Positions 24,708-32,925 are shown, counted from the first letter of the stretch. The stretch: 64,000 nt of DNA from Jiangella aurantiaca (GCF_004349105.1 NZ_SMLB01000001.1:298310-362309), one strand, 5' to 3'. Notes: generated from the letters alone by a model not told the origin. A program made the numbers and translations.

Positions 24708-26057
24708 ATGACCGCCGCGGTAGCGATTCTCGCGGTCTTCGTCCTGACATTCGGGACCGCCTACTTCGTCGCGCAGGAGTTCGCCTACGTCTCGGCCGAC
24801 CGGGTCGAGCTCGCCCGCCAGGCCGACGCCGGCGACAAACGAGCCGCCTCCGCCATCCGGGTCATGGAGCGCCTGTCCTTCATGCTGTCGGCCGCGCAGG
24901 TCGGCATCACCGTCACCGGCCTCATCGTCGGTCTCATCGCCGAGCCGGCGTTCGCGCAGGTCGTCCGGCCGTTGCTGGAGGCCGCGGGGCTGCCGGACAG
25001 CGCCGTCCCGGGGGTCTCGGTGGCCGTCGGGTTCGCCGTCGCGACCATCATCCAGATGGTGCTCGGCGAGCTGTTCCCGAAGAACCTCGCGCTGGCCACG
25101 CCGGAGCGGCTGGCCAAGGCGCTGGCGTCGTCGACCCACGTCTACCTGGCCGTCAGCGGCCCGGTGGTGCGGCTGTTCGACAACTCCGCCGCCTGGCTGC
25201 TGCGCAAGGCCGGCATCGAGCCGGTCGAGGAATTGCACCACGGCGCCACGCTGGAGGAGCTGGGCCACGTCATCGGCGAGTCCGAGGCGGGCGGCTCGCT
25301 GTCGTCGCAGCTGTCCGGCATCCTCGGCCGGGCACTGTACTTCTCCGAGCACACCGCCGGCGAGGCCATGGTGCCGCGGCCGGACGTGCGCGGCGTGCGG
25401 GCCGACGCCACCGCGGCCGCCGTCATCGAGCTGGTCGCCACCTACGGCCACTCCAACTACCCGGTCCGCGGTGAGCGGACCGACGAGGTCGTCGGCGTCG
25501 TCGGCGTGCGGGAGCTGATGTACGTCGCGCCCGATGACGTCGACGCCACGCTGGTACGCGACATCGCCCGTCCGCCGCTGCTGGTACCGGACAGCCTGCC
25601 GCTGCCGGCGCTGGTCGAGCGCATGCAGGACGCCGGCGACGAGTTCGCCTGCGTCGTCGACGAGTACGGAGGGCTGGCCGGCATCGTCACGCTCGAGGAC
25701 GTCTCCGAGGAGCTGTTCGGCGACATCACCGACGAGACCGACCAGCAGGCGGTGCCGGTGACCCGTGACGGCGACTGGTGGCAGCTCGACGCCGGGCTGC
25801 GGGTCGACGAGGCCGCCGCGCAGACCGGTCTGCCGCTGCACGAGTCCGACGACTACGACACCGTCGCCGGCCTGATCGTCGCCGAGCTGGGCCGGTTCGC
25901 CGAGCCCACCGACCGCCTGGTCGTCGGCACCGCGGAGGACGGCCGCGACCGCGTCGAGATCGAGGTCGTGACGGTCGCGCGGCACGTGCCCGAGCTGGTG
26001 CGGCTGCGCCGGCTCGGTCTCGTGCGCACCGACGGGAACCCGGAGGCCGCGCCGTGA
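24708..26057 (+). CDS. CNNM/CorC-family transporter-like protein with CBS domains
   Basis: 449 residues. An N-terminal CNNM (DUF21) membrane domain (1-200: FVAQEFAYVSADRVELARQA, GLIAEPAFAQVV, MVLGELFPKNLALATPE) is followed by a pair of CBS domains (about 205-335, including ACVVDEYGGLAGIVTLEDV) and a C-terminal CorC/HlyC domain (DWWQLDAGLRVDEAAAQTGL). Relatives are implicated in magnesium and cobalt efflux and are often mislabelled hemolysins. It is first in a three-gene run with 4-bp overlaps. The 239-bp leader may carry regulation, but I recognised no riboswitch. Confidence 0.92.
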   Translation: MTAAVAILAVFVLTFGTAYFVAQEFAYVSADRVELARQADAGDKRAASAIRVMERLSFMLSAAQVGITVTGLIVGLIAEPAFAQVVRPLLEAAGLPDSAVPGVSVAVGFAVATIIQMVLGELFPKNLALATPERLAKALASSTHVYLAVSGPVVRLFDNSAAWLLRKAGIEPVEELHHGATLEELGHVIGESEAGGSLSSQLSGILGRALYFSEHTAGEAMVPRPDVRGVRADATAAAVIELVATYGHSNYPVRGERTDEVVGVVGVRELMYVAPDDVDATLVRDIARPPLLVPDSLPLPALVERMQDAGDEFACVVDEYGGLAGIVTLEDVSEELFGDITDETDQQAVPVTRDGDWWQLDAGLRVDEAAAQTGLPLHESDDYDTVAGLIVAELGRFAEPTDRLVVGTAEDGRDRVEIEVVTVARHVPELVRLRRLGLVRTDGNPEAAP

Positions 26058-27070
26058 GCCCCGTCACCGCGATCCTCGTCACCGCCGGCCTGCTGATCGC
26101 CAGCGGGTTCTTCGTTGCCGCCGAGTTCGCGCTGGTCGGCGCCCGGCGGCACCGTATCGAGCAGGCAGTCGCGGCCGGCAGGCGCGGCGCCAGGGCGGCG
26201 CTGGCGGGCATCCGCGAGCTGTCGCTCATGCTGGCCGGCGCTCAGCTCGGCATCACCATGGTGGTGGTCGGCCTGGGCATGGTGTCCGAGCCGGCCTTCC
26301 ACCACATTCTCGAGCGGCCGCTGCACACGATCGGCCTGCCCGACGGCACCGCCGACGTCGTCGCGCTGGTCATCGCGCTGACCGGCGTGACGTTCCTGCA
26401 TGTCGTAGTCGGCGAGATGGCGCCGAAGTCGTGGGCCATCGCGCATCCGGAGCGCTCGTCGATGATCCTGGCGCCGCCCTTCCGCGCCTACGCGTTCGGT
26501 GTCCGCTGGCTGCTGGTGCTGCTCAACGGCGTCACCAACGTGCTGCTGCGGCTGGTCCGGGTGACGCCGCGGAACGAGCTCGTCACGATCCGCAACCGCG
26601 AGCAGCTGCACCAGCTGGTCCGCGAGTCCAACCGGCTCGGGCTGATCGGTGCCGACGACTACGGCCTGCTCACCCGGGCGCTGGTCGCGCCGGAGCAGCA
26701 GGTGCGGACGATCATGGTGCCGGCCGAGCAGATCGTGTCGGTCCCGGCCGCCGCCGGCCCGCAGGACGTCATCGACGTCGGCCGGCGCAGCGAGCGGACC
26801 CGGTTGGTGGTCCGCGACGGTGCCGGGACGGCGGTCGGCGCCGTGCATGTGCGCGGCGCGCTGAGCGCCCGCGCGGCGCGCCGGGCGTGGACCGCGGGCG
26901 AGGCCGCGCTGCCCGTCCCGCTCATCCCTGACGGCGCCGACCTCGCCCAGGCCGCCGACGTGCTGCGCGACGCGCGGGCGCAACTGGGCGTCGTCGTCGA
27001 CGCCGGCGGCGCCGAGGTGGGACTGGTGGCCATGGACGACGTCGTGACGGCCGTGCTGGTGAACCGATGA
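26054..27070 (+). CDS. CNNM-family protein, second copy, shorter
   Basis: 338 residues, paralogue of the preceding gene. The CNNM domain is clear (FFVAAEFALVGARRHRIEQA, GLGMVSEPAFHHI, HVVVGEMAPKSWAIAHPERS), as are two degenerate CBS units (VRTIMVPAEQIVSVPAA to LVAMDDVVTAVL). The C-terminal CorC domain is missing, which is usual for the second member of actinobacterial CNNM pairs; the two probably form a heterodimer. GTG 26054 overlaps the first gene's stop, and its stop overlaps the SAM hydrolase start. Confidence 0.9.
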   Translation: MSPVTAILVTAGLLIASGFFVAAEFALVGARRHRIEQAVAAGRRGARAALAGIRELSLMLAGAQLGITMVVVGLGMVSEPAFHHILERPLHTIGLPDGTADVVALVIALTGVTFLHVVVGEMAPKSWAIAHPERSSMILAPPFRAYAFGVRWLLVLLNGVTNVLLRLVRVTPRNELVTIRNREQLHQLVRESNRLGLIGADDYGLLTRALVAPEQQVRTIMVPAEQIVSVPAAAGPQDVIDVGRRSERTRLVVRDGAGTAVGAVHVRGALSARAARRAWTAGEAALPVPLIPDGADLAQAADVLRDARAQLGVVVDAGGAEVGLVAMDDVVTAVLVNR

Positions 27071-27870
27071 CGGCGGACTGGGTCGCGTTCCTGACCGACT
27101 ACGGGCTGGCCGACGGCTACGTCGCCGCCTGTCACGGGGTGATCGCCCGCATCGCGCCGGCGGCACGGGTGATCGACGTGACGCACGAGGTCCCGGCGCA
27201 GGACGTGCGGCACGGCGCCGTCGTCCTGGCCGACACCCTGCCGTACCTGCCGCCGTCGATCGTGCTGGCCGTCGTCGACCCCGAGGTGGGCACCCGGCGC
27301 CGCGCGGTCGCCGTCGTCGCCGGCGAGCACGTGCTGGTCGGGCCGGACAACGGGCTGCTGCCGTGGGCGGCGGACGCGGCCGGCGGCATCGAACGGGCGG
27401 TGGAGCTGACGGCGCCGGAGTACCGGCTGGTGACCGGCGCGACCACGTTCGACGGGCGCGACGTGTTCGCGCCCGCCGCGGCACACCTGGCCGCAGGCGT
27501 CGACGTGTCGGCGCTGGGGCCGCGAGTGGACGTCGACACGCTTGTCCGGCTGCCGGACCCGTGGCTGCGCGTCGGCCCGGAGACAGTCGAGGCCGAGGTG
27601 CACGTCGTCGACCGGTTCGGCAACGTCGCGCTGGCTGCGGGCGCGACCGAGCTGGCGGGCGCCGCCCTGGACGGGCACGCGCGATTGCGGGTCACCGTCG
27701 GCGAGCGGTCGTCGTACCTGCCGCTGGCGGCGTCGTTCGCGGCGGTGCCGGAGGGCGACCCGGTGCTGCTGATCGACTCCGCCGGCCGGCTCGCGCTCGC
27801 GGTCAACCGCGGCAACGCGGCGGAGGCGCTGCGGCTGCGGCCAGGCGACCGCGTGACGATCGGCGCGTAG
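27067..27870 (+). CDS. SAM hydroxide adenosyltransferase (DUF62)
   Basis: 267 residues of the chlorinase/fluorinase-like family. The start VAFLTDYGLADGYVAACHGV, the segment VVDPEVGTRRRAVAVV (Asp and Arg of the water-activating triad), DGRDVFAPAAAHLA (His) and VHVVDRFGNVALA are all family marks. Most bacterial members hydrolyse S-adenosylmethionine to adenosine and methionine; nothing suggests halogen use. It overlaps the second CNNM gene by 4 bp, an unexplained coupling that may link SAM turnover to metal transport. Cytoplasmic. Confidence 0.9.
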   Translation: MTADWVAFLTDYGLADGYVAACHGVIARIAPAARVIDVTHEVPAQDVRHGAVVLADTLPYLPPSIVLAVVDPEVGTRRRAVAVVAGEHVLVGPDNGLLPWAADAAGGIERAVELTAPEYRLVTGATTFDGRDVFAPAAAHLAAGVDVSALGPRVDVDTLVRLPDPWLRVGPETVEAEVHVVDRFGNVALAAGATELAGAALDGHARLRVTVGERSSYLPLAASFAAVPEGDPVLLIDSAGRLALAVNRGNAAEALRLRPGDRVTIGA

Positions 27871-27988
27871 CGTTCCACCGCCGGCGGCGGCCCCAGACGT
27901 CGGCCCGTCAGGTGCGGGCGTGGATCAGCCCGACGCGAGCACGCCCAGCGCGGCGGCCGGGCCGCAAGCCGCTCCGCCCACCGCACGC

Positions 27989-28064
27989 AAGTTGATCTTG
28001 GAGTAAGTGGGCTATTGCGGGGCGACATGTCCGATAGATACCACCATCACTCCAAGATCAACTT
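27989..28064 (-). repeat. family A palindromic repeat, copy 3 (inverted)
   Basis: Perfect 16-bp terminal inverted repeats at 27989-28004 and 28049-28064 (AAGTTGATCTTGGAGT and complement). On the minus strand the interior reads ATCTATCGGACATGTCGCCC, matching the copy-1 core with one change, so this copy is inserted in the opposite orientation. It lies between two genes in the same direction. Confidence 0.85.
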
Positions 28065-28153
28065 CAGCGGGGCGGGGGCGGTGGTGTCGAATCCGCCGCG
28101 GCGGCTCCGACGTCACCGATGAGAGCTCTCGCACGGGAACCAGGGGTGATCCG

Positions 28154-28483
28154 ATGAAGTACCTGATCCTCATCTATCGTGACCCGCCGGCCGCCGGCCG
28201 GCCCGCCCACGAGGCGCACGCGGCGCTGGCCCGCGACCTCGCCGGTGGCGGCGAGCTGATCGCGGCCGAGACGCTGGCCGACCCCACCCAGACCAAGCGG
28301 GTGCACGCCGGCAGGGTGGTCGACGGGCCGCCGCCGGACGCCGGCGCCCAGCCGGCGGCGTTCTACCTGGTCGAGTGCGAGACCCTCGACTGCGCCATCG
28401 AGCACGCGGCACGTGCGCCGGAGGCCGCGGCCGGCCGGGTCGAGGTGCGCCCGGTCCTGTGCCGCGGCGGCCTGGAGATGTGA
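28154..28483 (+). CDS. YCII-related small protein
   Basis: 109 residues. The start MKYLILIYRDPPAAGRP and the ending VEVRPVLCRGGLEM are typical of the YCII/DGPF family, ferredoxin-like dimers often encoded beside an ECF sigma factor. No sigma factor is near; the next gene is a broken TetR regulator. The region before it holds family A copy 3. Function unknown, perhaps small-molecule binding. Confidence 0.8.
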   Translation: MKYLILIYRDPPAAGRPAHEAHAALARDLAGGGELIAAETLADPTQTKRVHAGRVVDGPPPDAGAQPAAFYLVECETLDCAIEHAARAPEAAAGRVEVRPVLCRGGLEM

Positions 28484-28522
28484 CCGTCAGCTCAGGTCGA
28501 TCACGTCCGGACCGCCGTAGCG

Positions 28523-29094
28523 GTGATGGCGGGCCAGGTGCTGGAGGCGGCGATCTTCGACGCCGTCTGGGCCGAGCTCGCCGAGACCGGGTACGCCGGG
28601 CTGACCGTCGGCGCCGTCGCCGACCGCGCCCGGACCAGCAAGGCCGTCCTCTACCGGCGCTGGCCGGGGCGGGCCGAGCTGGTGTTCGCCGCGCTGGTGC
28701 GGCACGTGCCGGCGCCGGACGACGTGCCCGACACCGGCAGCCTGCGCGATGACCTCGTCGGCTTCCTGAGCTCGATCGTGCCGGGATGGGGGACGCGGAA
28801 CATCGACGCGCTGTGGGGCCTGCTCGCCGAGACGGCCCGCGACCCGGAGCTGGCCGCGCTGGTCCGCTCCGAGCTCGTCGACCAGGTACGAGAGGGGCCG
28901 ATGGCCGTGATGATCGAGCGCGCGGTCCGCCGCGGCGAGGCCGATCCGGCCGCGATCACGCCCCGCCGGCCCCGGGCACCGCTGGACCTCGTCCGCAGCG
29001 AGCTGCTCCTGCACGGCACGATCGCGGACACACCGCGATCGACGAGATCGTCGACGACGTCTTCCTGCCACTGGTCCGCCCGCGACCGATGTGA
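28523..29094 (+). pseudogene. TetR-family regulator with C-terminal frameshift
   Basis: The N-terminal HTH is intact (AELAETGYAGLTVGAVADRA then RTSKAVLYRRWPGRAELVFA), as is most of the ligand domain to LLLHGTIA near 29030. There the sequence GACACACC appears to carry two extra bases; removing them continues the expected TAIDEIVDDVFLPLVRPRPM and a stop at 29094. As it stands the frame runs on to 29578 through the MMPL gene. So either the gene is broken, or the assembly has an error in this short AC repeat. The N-terminus is also short for the family. It would have been the natural repressor of the MMPL gene. Confidence 0.75.
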
Positions 29095-29144
29095 GCTGCG
29101 TCGCGTTCGCCGCGCCGGTGTCACACCCGGCGGGCAGCGTGGGT

Positions 29145-29177
29145 CTCGTGTGCGGACATCGACCAGACGCACACGAG
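29145..29177 (+). promoter_or_regulatory. inverted repeat covering the MMPL ribosome site
   Basis: CTCGTGTGC (29145-29153) and GCACACGAG (29169-29177) are exact complements 15 bp apart; the right half holds the GAGG of the Shine-Dalgarno sequence for ATG 29187. A near-palindrome around GGTGTCACACC (about 29118) lies just upstream. These are candidate TetR operators, or an RNA hairpin that hides the ribosome site. Confidence 0.5.
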
Positions 29178-29186
29178 GTGGACACG

Positions 29187-31397
29187 ATGGCGAGGAGACT
29201 GGCGGGGTTCGCGAGGCGCCGGCGGCGGCCGGTGCTGATCGTGGCGGTGCTGCTCGCGCTGCTCGGCGCCGCGACGAGCACGTCGCTGTTCGGGAAGCTG
29301 TCGGCCGGCGGCTTCGACGACCCGGGGTCGGAGTCCGGGCGGGCGGCCGACGCGCTCGAGGAGACGTTCGGCCAGTCGCCGCCCAACCTGGCGCTGCTGG
29401 TGACGGTGGACGGCGTCGACGGCGCGGCCGCGACCGAGGCCGGCACCAGGCTGGCCGAGGGGCTGGCCGGCGAGGAGCAGGTCCGCGACGTCGTCTCCTA
29501 CTGGACGTCGGGCCGCCTGCCGCAGCTGCGCAGCGAGGACGGCGACCGCGCGCTCGTCCTCGCGACCATCACCGGTGACGAGACCGCCGTCAACGAGCGG
29601 GTCGGCGAGCTGGCCGACGAGTACGGCGGCGACGCCGACGGGGTCACCGTCGAGGTGGGCGGCTATGCGGCGTTCTCGCACGAGCTGACCGAGCAGAGCG
29701 AGCGCGACGTCGTCACCGGCGAGCTGATCGTCTTCCCGGTCACGCTGGTCGCGCTCGTCCTGGTGTTCGGCGGGGTCGTCGCGGCGCTGCTGCCGCTGGC
29801 GGTCGCGGCGACCACGTCGCTGCTGGGCATGGGGCTGCTGTGGGCACTGGCCGAGGTGACCGACCTGTCGGTGTTCGCGGCCAACGTGGTGACGCTGGCC
29901 GGCCTGGGGCTGGCGATCGACTACAGCCTGCTCATGGTCAACCGGTATCGGGAGGAGCTGGCCGGCGGCCGCACCGTGCCGGAGGCGATCCGGGTCACGC
30001 TCGGCTCGGCCGGGCGCACCATCGTGTTCGCGTCGCTGACGGTGTGCATCGCACTGGCCACGCTGATCCTGGTACCGCTGCCGGCGATCCGGTCCATCGG
30101 GTACGCGGGCGTGCTGACCGCGCTGCTCGCCGCGGCGGCGTCGCTGCTCGTGCTGCCGGCGCTGTTCGCGGTGCTCGGGTCGCGGGTCGGGACGCCGCGG
30201 TTGCGTCGTCAGCGTCAGTCGGGCACGGACGGGTTCTGGCACCGGCTGGCGGTGTTCGTGATGCGCCGGCCGCTGCCCATCGCGACCGTCGTGACGGCGG
30301 CTCTGCTGCTGCTCGGCGCGCCGTTCCTCGGGATGAGGCTCGGCTATCTCGACGAGCGGGTGATGCCGGAGTCGTCCGAGGCCAGGCAGGTCGCGACGGC
30401 GATCCGCACCGAGTTCCCGACGGGGGAGCAGGACGCGCTGCAGGTGGTGGCGCCGTCGGGGCCAGGGCCCGGCGACGCGGACGCCGTCGCCGGGTACGCC
30501 GAGCGGCTGTCGCTGCTGAAGCACGTCGGCCGCGTCGACACGGTCACCGGCAGCTACGCCGATGGCGCCCAGGTGGTGCCCGCGTCGCCGGCGCACCAGC
30601 GGTTCGCCGCCGGCGAGGCCGTCTACCTGTCCGTCGTGCCGGAGCCCGGGACCGTCGAGGAGACCCGCGAGCTGGTCGGCGCCGTCCGTGCCGCCGACGC
30701 GCCGGCCGAGGTCCTGGTCGGCGGCGCCGCCGCGGTGGCCGAGGACGCCGACCGGTCGCTGCTGGACATGCTGCCGTGGGCGCTCGGTGCGGTCGGCCTG
30801 GCGATGGTCGTGCTGCTGTTCCTGCTCACCGGCAGCGTCGTGCTGCCGTTCCTCGCGCTGGTGCTGAGCACACTCAGCCTGACCGCGACGTTCGGCGCGA
30901 TGGTGTGGATCTTCCAGGACGGGAACCTGTCCGGCCTGTTCGACTTCACCGTCACCGGCACGACCATCTCGACCGTGCCCATCATGCTGTTCGCACTGGC
31001 CTTCGGCCTGGCGATGGACTACCAGGTGTTCATGCTGTCGCGGATCCGCGAGGAGTACGACCGCGGCGCGTCGCCGACGGCGGCCGTGGCGCTCGGCCTG
31101 GAGAAGGTCGGCCGCATCGTCACCGCCGCGGCCGTCCTCATCTCGATCGTGTTCCTCGCGTTCCTGGTCTCCGACATCACGCTGATGAAGGCCTTCGGCG
31201 TCGGGCTGCCGCTGGCGGTGCTGATCGACGCGACGCTGATCCGCGGCGCCCTGCTGCCCGCCGCGATGCGCCTCGGCGGGACGGCGACCTGGTGGGCACC
31301 CGCGTGGCTGCGCCGCGTCCACGCCCGCTTCGGCCTGCGCGAGACGGCCGAGGACGACGGCGGAGCGCGCGCGACCCCTGTCCCCATCGCCGAATGA
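29187..31397 (+). CDS. MMPL/RND-family transporter
   Basis: 736 residues with the two-fold MMPL layout: one helix, an extracellular domain, then five to six helices, repeated. Marks include FAANVVTLAGLGLAIDYSLL and FALAFGLAMDYQVFMLSRIR, whose Asp-Tyr pairs relay protons, and HRLAVFVMRRPLPIATVV at the start of the second half. Members export lipids, siderophores or drugs in actinobacteria. ATG 29187 follows GAGGTGG. The neighbouring TetR gene was probably its repressor and now appears damaged, so this pump may be derepressed. Confidence 0.92.
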   Translation: MARRLAGFARRRRRPVLIVAVLLALLGAATSTSLFGKLSAGGFDDPGSESGRAADALEETFGQSPPNLALLVTVDGVDGAAATEAGTRLAEGLAGEEQVRDVVSYWTSGRLPQLRSEDGDRALVLATITGDETAVNERVGELADEYGGDADGVTVEVGGYAAFSHELTEQSERDVVTGELIVFPVTLVALVLVFGGVVAALLPLAVAATTSLLGMGLLWALAEVTDLSVFAANVVTLAGLGLAIDYSLLMVNRYREELAGGRTVPEAIRVTLGSAGRTIVFASLTVCIALATLILVPLPAIRSIGYAGVLTALLAAAASLLVLPALFAVLGSRVGTPRLRRQRQSGTDGFWHRLAVFVMRRPLPIATVVTAALLLLGAPFLGMRLGYLDERVMPESSEARQVATAIRTEFPTGEQDALQVVAPSGPGPGDADAVAGYAERLSLLKHVGRVDTVTGSYADGAQVVPASPAHQRFAAGEAVYLSVVPEPGTVEETRELVGAVRAADAPAEVLVGGAAAVAEDADRSLLDMLPWALGAVGLAMVVLLFLLTGSVVLPFLALVLSTLSLTATFGAMVWIFQDGNLSGLFDFTVTGTTISTVPIMLFALAFGLAMDYQVFMLSRIREEYDRGASPTAAVALGLEKVGRIVTAAAVLISIVFLAFLVSDITLMKAFGVGLPLAVLIDATLIRGALLPAAMRLGGTATWWAPAWLRRVHARFGLRETAEDDGGARATPVPIAE

Positions 31398-31530
31398 GGC
31401 CCCGCGACCCGATCCGTGCGCCTGGGTCGGCTCGGGCTTCTCGTTGGCAGGTGTGCCGTGCGCCGGGCTCGTGCCGTTCGCCGTGCCCCTGCTGCCCCAT
31501 TCTCTTGCCGCGGGCGCGTCAACGATCGCC

Positions 31531-31600
31531 TACATCACCACGATTTCTGGCGCGTCAACACGCCTGCAAGCGTGTTGACGCAGCAGAAAACCTCATGATG
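31531..31600 (+). repeat. family B palindromic repeat, copy 1 (terminator-like)
   Basis: 70-bp element between the convergent genes ending at 31397 and 31641. Its centre is a perfect 12-bp stem, GCGTCAACACGC at 31552-31563 and complement at 31570-31581, with a 6-nt loop, followed by AGCAGAAAAC. CATCA near the left end and TGATG at the right end could extend the pairing. Related copies are at 41412-41481 and 47212-47281. Confidence 0.8.
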
Positions 31601-31640
31601 GCCCCCGAACCACTTCACGTGGTCATTCAAAGTGAGGAGC

Positions 31641-32771
31641 TCACGTCGAGAGGGCGGCGGCGACGCGGTCGCGGAGGGTGTTCGCCTCCTCGCTGGTCAA
31701 CGTCCGGTCCACCGGGCGCAGGACGAGCCGGAGCAGCACGTTCTCCTGGTCCGGCCGGATCGCCAGCCGCTCCCGCGCCGCCGCCGGCAGGTCCGCGTAC
31801 GGCGTCGTGGACAGGACGGCGACCTCCTCGACGAGGTCGGCATCGGGGCCGAGCGCCTCGCGGACGCGGTCGCCGAGCAGTTCGGCGTCCGAGCCGGCGG
31901 CGACGGCGACGGAGATGTCGCGGCGGGCCGGCGGCAGGTCGGACACCGGCTGGTACGGCGCCAGGTCCAGCAGCTGCGCCGCCACCCGCGGGTCGGCGGA
32001 CCGGAGCAGCCGGATGTCCGGGATGCCCTTGCGCAGCATCAGCACCCGATCCAGGCCCATCCCGAGCGCCAGCCCGGACCACTCCGACGGCGACAGCCCA
32101 GCGGCTGCCAGCACTTCCGGTGCGGCCGGCCCGCACTCGGCGATCTCGACCGGTTGACCGCCGTGGATGGCCTCGACCTCGCGGCCGCCGATGGTGTACG
32201 GGTGCGACGTCGCCGTCCAGCGCCAGTGCGTACCCGGCAGCACGGCGTGGACGAGCGTCGTGACCAGCAGATGGAGGTCGTCGTGGTCGAGCCGGCGGCC
32301 GCCGCGCCGCAGCAGCCAGACGTCCAGCTGGTGCGGCGTGCCAGTGTGCAGCCGGTCGATGGAGTCGCGGCGGTGGCAGATGCCTGGCAGCACCAGCAGC
32401 ACGTCGCGCGACGGCGCCGGGCCGGCGGACAGCGTGCGCAGCGCCGGCGGCACCCCGGCCGACGTGTGGCTGCGCAGCATCGTGGTGTCGCTGACGTAGC
32501 GGGTGTAGCGGACGTCGCGCGAGACGGCGCCGGGCTCGTACCCGAGTCGGTCGTAGTTGTCCTCGACGGCGACGACCGGGCGCGAGCGGAGCAGCCGGAC
32601 GTCGGCGTCCCACAGCTCGCCCAGCGCCGCGGCGGCATCGGTGACGAGGAGTTGCAGGGCGTGCGGGCCCTGCGCCGGATCGGTGAGGTCGCGCAGCGAG
32701 AGCGCGTCGACCAGGGCGGGCAGCGACAGCGGCTGCGGCCGGCTGCCGGAAGCGACGAGAGAAGTGGACAT
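31641..32771 (-). CDS. srmL: single-chain PheS-like ligase with FDX-ACB domain
   Basis: 376 residues. The class II phenylalanyl-tRNA synthetase alpha core is plain: motif 2 region DTTMLRSHTSAGVPPALRTL (95-114), then HRRDSIDRLHTGTPHQLD (133-150), and motif 3 SGLALGMGLDRVLMLRKGIP (232-251). Residues 272-376 are an FDX-ACB domain, which in normal bacterial enzymes sits on PheT; this fusion resembles mitochondrial PheRS. It lacks the PheS coiled-coil arm. I recall NCBI calling this family PheS-related mystery ligase SrmL; symbol from memory, not checked. It may charge an unusual tRNA or activate an amino acid for another purpose. A leader peptide and hairpin lie upstream (32829-32925). AAGGG precedes ATG 32771. 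Confidence 0.85.
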   Translation of the reverse strand: MSTSLVASGSRPQPLSLPALVDALSLRDLTDPAQGPHALQLLVTDAAAALGELWDADVRLLRSRPVVAVEDNYDRLGYEPGAVSRDVRYTRYVSDTTMLRSHTSAGVPPALRTLSAGPAPSRDVLLVLPGICHRRDSIDRLHTGTPHQLDVWLLRRGGRRLDHDDLHLLVTTLVHAVLPGTHWRWTATSHPYTIGGREVEAIHGGQPVEIAECGPAAPEVLAAAGLSPSEWSGLALGMGLDRVLMLRKGIPDIRLLRSADPRVAAQLLDLAPYQPVSDLPPARRDISVAVAAGSDAELLGDRVREALGPDADLVEEVAVLSTTPYADLPAAARERLAIRPDQENVLLRLVLRPVDRTLTSEEANTLRDRVAAALST

Positions 32772-32828
32772 GACCAGGCCCTTCGCGAAACGACAGAGTG
32801 CGGATGCGCGGGAAGCGGGACGGATGCT

Positions 32829-32899
32829 CCCCCGGCCGGTCGTCCGCGGAGGGTCAGGCGTGCGCACCCTCAGGGCGGCGGACGTTCGCCGACCGGGGG
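32829..32899 (-). promoter_or_regulatory. candidate attenuator hairpin upstream of srmL
   Basis: On the transcript, CCCCCGGTCGG (32899-32889) can pair with CCGGCCGGGGG (32839-32829) over 11 positions with one G-U. The first arm lies inside the leader ORF, 5 nt after its Trp-Phe codons, so a ribosome stalled there would cover it. This is the geometry of translation-coupled attenuation. Confidence 0.5.
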
Positions 32900-32925
32900 C
32901 CGCTAAACCAGCGCTGACCTGGCAT
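32854..32925 (-). CDS. 23-residue leader peptide of srmL
   Basis: ATG 32925 begins a 23-residue ORF reading MPGQRWFSGPR at its start and ending in EGAHA. It has Trp-Phe at positions 6-7, with Phe written TTT, a rare codon in a genome this GC-rich. A TAACCT box ends 7 nt before the ATG with no Shine-Dalgarno sequence, so it should be translated from a leaderless transcript. It lies 82 nt upstream of srmL on the same strand, and its codons 9-12 form one arm of a potential hairpin. I interpret it as a sensor of aminoacyl-tRNA(Phe or Trp) supply. Not conserved evidence, only this sequence. Confidence 0.55.
   Translation of the reverse strand: MPGQRWFSGPRSANVRRPEGAHA

Noticed and set aside
21813..28130. 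GAGAGCTCTC palindrome upstream of both the 21863 and the 28154 genes
   Set aside because: Ten-base palindrome seen twice without other shared flanks or functional link; could be chance.
28487..29446. Minus-strand frame ending in RHHRYGGPDVIDLS, which looks like a natural C-terminus
   Set aside because: Upstream of this short tail the frame is antisense to TetR and MMPL and has shadow composition; too little to call a gene.
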